In this document: positions 5,192 through 7,186 of the stretch, in pieces
How the letters are laid out: each line of letters starts with the position of its first letter
Numbering within the stretch: the stretch's first letter is position 1
Assembly (NCBI GenBank): GCA_030601545.1
Contig: JAUVTM010000108.1
Coordinates: 1-7,186 of the forward strand
Reading direction: 5' to 3'
DNA length: 7,186 nt
DNA from: Syntrophobacterales bacterium
Lineage (GTDB): Bacteria > Desulfobacterota > Syntrophobacteria > BM002
Position numbers and translations under genes: made by a program
Notes under the pieces: generated by a model
Told to the model about the DNA's origin: nothing
Seen by the model: the letters and a program-made list of their open reading frames with translations, nothing else
The model's database searches: none

Positions 5192-7186
5192 ATGTGTTAT
5201 GCAAAATGGCTTCGACAGTTGGCATTGTTGACAACAGTCATTTTCATAGTGGCCTGCGCCGCTGGCAAAGATAGCTACCGTCAAGGAGAGGAACTGAGCC
5301 AAATGGGCAACTGGGAAGGCGCTATGGCCTTCTACGAAGATGCCCTTGCCCAGGAGCCTAACAACAAAACATACCAGGAGGCTTTGACAAAAGCGCAACA
5401 GGAAGCAGCCAAAAAATATTATCAGCGGGCCGTGAATAATTGGAGTAACGCCGCTGTGATAGATTACCAGGCAGTATCAACAACCATGGCGTATCTGGAT
5501 AAGGCCATGGCCCTCGATCCACAAAATCCAGACATTCTCGAGCTTCACCGTCAACTCAAGGCAAAAGAACAAGAACTAACCCAACAGGCCAAAACATCTT
5601 ACGCCATGGGGGTTACAGCTCTCAACAATGAACAGTGGCTGAAAGCGGTCACCAACTTCCGCAAGGTTAATGAGATCTACCCCAATTATGAAGACACCGA
5701 GGACAAACTGGCCAGGGCCACGGCTGCAGGAAGTGACGAATATTACAAAGAGGGTATCGCTGCAGTGCAACGCGAAGACTGGAAGGGTGCATTGGCCGCT
5801 TTCGGCAAAGTCATGGTCATTGACCCCACATACAAGAACACCCGGTTACTCATAGAAGAAGTCAAGAAAAATGATAATCCCAAATACTTTCTTGGCCGCG
5901 CCGCTGAGATGGCAAGTGCCAACGAATGGGACCGGGCTATAACCTTTTACGAGACAGCGCTTTCATATCTCCCAGGTGACCTGAATATCCACACCCAACT
6001 CACCAAGGCTAAACTGCGAGCCGGCAGGTATTACTTTGGTTTAGCCAACCAACACGCCAAGGAAAAACGTCTCTACCGGGCCAACAAGGAGTACCAGAAG
6101 GCTGTTATTTACTCGCCTTCTGTGCGCAACAGTTTCTTTTATAAGGAAGCCTTGGAAAGCTATACCAAGAAGGTCCTGCAGCGGGCCTCGCGGTATTCAG
6201 AGAAAAGCAGGTTTGGCAACAGTCTCACTTGGTACTGGCAGTTGACCGAGATCAATTCTCAATACCCTGAGCTTTTCTATAAGATTCAGGAGACCGAAGA
6301 CGCCATAAAGGACCGGCTGAAGAGGGCCATTGCCATATTTGATTTTGCCAGCCCATCATATGACCCTGATGCCGGGACAAACGCTTCCTCAAATCTGATC
6401 ACCTATCTCTTTAACAATTCCAGTGGGGATATTCAGATTTTGGAACGCCAGGATCTTCATTCAATTCTCAAAGAGATGAATTTGGAGCAGGCAGGCATCG
6501 TCGGCGATATGGAGGCTGCACGTCAGGTGGGGCGCATGACCGGCATTGATATCTTCATTATGGGAAATGTCCTGCTCTACAAAACTGAGAAGGACGAGAG
6601 CAAAGGGAGTAAGATCGCCAAGATTCCAATCGGCACCAAAGTCCAAGATAACCCGGAGTATCTCATCTGGAAGGCCAAGCATCCTAAACCCTCTCGAGAG
6701 CAATTGGCAGCAGCCCCTCCGGCAGTGGTGCAGGTGCCTGAATATCACTACGAAAACTATACCGTGGGCCGCAACAAGATGCGCGCTGCCGTCCATATTT
6801 ATTATAAAATCATCGATGCCAAGAAAGGGGAGATTATTGCAACAGATACTATCAAGCGTGACGTGGAGGTAACGGATGAGTGGAATGACGGTATCCCCGC
6901 GGCCAACATTCCTTACAACCCTCTGGAGTTGCCCACCGAAAGCCAGCTTCTTGAACAGGTCACTGCAGAAGTAGTCCGTGATCTGGCCTTGGTGGTTCTC
7001 AAACCGTTTCAGAGTCTGCAAACCACCTATTTTGACGAAGCGGAAATTCTTAAACAGCGCCGCCGCTATGAAGAGGCCATCGAGAAGTATATTGATTCCA
7101 TTTATGACGAGCGCATCAAGGGCATTGAAAGCCCTATCAGCAAAAAATCTATGGAGGTCATAGACCAGCTTATCAGTGAACTCTGA
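5192..7186 (+). CDS. TPR-CsgG fusion lipoprotein (curli-type assembly/transport family)
   Basis: 664 residues. A short basic N-terminus and the lipobox IVAC (Cys22) followed by Ala predict an outer-membrane lipoprotein. Residues about 27-350 are a long helical array of TPR-like repeats, for example SYRQGEELSQMGNWEGAMAFYEDALAQEP (28-56), YAMGVTALNNEQWLKAVTNFRKVNEIYP (137-164), YYKEGIAAVQREDWKGALAAFGKVMVIDP (184-212), FLGRAAEMASANEWDRAITFYETALSYLP (233-261) and a divergent one near 281-308. Residues about 376-605 fit the CsgG family: KRAIAIFDF, ILERQDLHSILKEMNLEQAG, GRMTGIDIFIMGNV, and after an insertion RAAVHIYYKIIDAKKGEIIATDTI, which resembles the strand region of CsgG that forms the pore. 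A last TPR-like segment (613-640) follows. CsgG itself has about 260-280 residues and no TPR array. Start at ATG 5192: AGGGAGG lies 7 bases upstream and the signal peptide begins there; the in-frame TTG at 5135 has neither. The ORF ends on the last base of the window. Confidence 0.85.
   Translation: MCYAKWLRQLALLTTVIFIVACAAGKDSYRQGEELSQMGNWEGAMAFYEDALAQEPNNKTYQEALTKAQQEAAKKYYQRAVNNWSNAAVIDYQAVSTTMAYLDKAMALDPQNPDILELHRQLKAKEQELTQQAKTSYAMGVTALNNEQWLKAVTNFRKVNEIYPNYEDTEDKLARATAAGSDEYYKEGIAAVQREDWKGALAAFGKVMVIDPTYKNTRLLIEEVKKNDNPKYFLGRAAEMASANEWDRAITFYETALSYLPGDLNIHTQLTKAKLRAGRYYFGLANQHAKEKRLYRANKEYQKAVIYSPSVRNSFFYKEALESYTKKVLQRASRYSEKSRFGNSLTWYWQLTEINSQYPELFYKIQETEDAIKDRLKRAIAIFDFASPSYDPDAGTNASSNLITYLFNNSSGDIQILERQDLHSILKEMNLEQAGIVGDMEAARQVGRMTGIDIFIMGNVLLYKTEKDESKGSKIAKIPIGTKVQDNPEYLIWKAKHPKPSREQLAAAPPAVVQVPEYHYENYTVGRNKMRAAVHIYYKIIDAKKGEIIATDTIKRDVEVTDEWNDGIPAANIPYNPLELPTESQLLEQVTAEVVRDLALVVLKPFQSLQTTYFDEAEILKQRRRYEEAIEKYIDSIYDERIKGIESPISKKSMEVIDQLISEL

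Overview
The window looks like chromosomal DNA from a Gram-negative (diderm) bacterium. Every recognisable protein is exported, two carry lipobox signals with outer-membrane-type +2 residues, and the mix of families (S-layer-homology TPR lipoprotein, LPP20/FlgP-like, FlgT-like, CsgG-like, FecR) fits a Desulfobacterota-type ('deltaproteobacterial') genome best. That taxonomic call is an inference from protein families and has moderate confidence.

Layout: two transcription units diverge from a 696-base intergenic region (3287-3982). To the left, on the minus strand, are an LPP20-domain exported protein (3286-2450), a TPR plus SLH lipoprotein (2318-1110) and, after a 249-base gap with a hairpin repeat, a FecR-domain exported protein (860-66). 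To the right, on the plus strand, are a FlgT-like exported protein (3983-5134) and a 664-residue TPR-CsgG lipoprotein (5192-7186). The last gene stops on the final base of the window.

The intergenic region holds two back-to-back sigma70-type promoters. The minus one is TTGACA-N18-TATAAG and the plus one is TTGACA-N18-TATCAT with an extended -10 TG. A perfect 12-bp palindrome lies between them. A roughly 240-bp MITE-like element (3486-3726) has 24-bp imperfect terminal inverted repeats and a candidate CTAG target duplication. It sits immediately downstream of the minus-strand -10 box, so it would be transcribed as most of the leader of the LPP20 mRNA. A probable second copy of the same inverted-repeat end lies at 40-64, next to the FecR gene.

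How the genes may work together: LPP20 (FlgP-type), FlgT and CsgG/TolB-like proteins are the building blocks of outer-membrane-associated rings around polar flagella (Vibrio FlgO/FlgP/FlgT, Campylobacter FlgP disk) and of curli secretion (CsgG). No flagellar or curli gene is seen here. The five genes together suggest a periplasmic/outer-membrane assembly, with a CsgG-type lipoprotein, peptidoglycan contact through SLH repeats and TPR scaffolds. That joint function is a hypothesis. Supporting it, the first domains of the two divergent first genes (FlgT-like and LPP20) are visibly related to each other.
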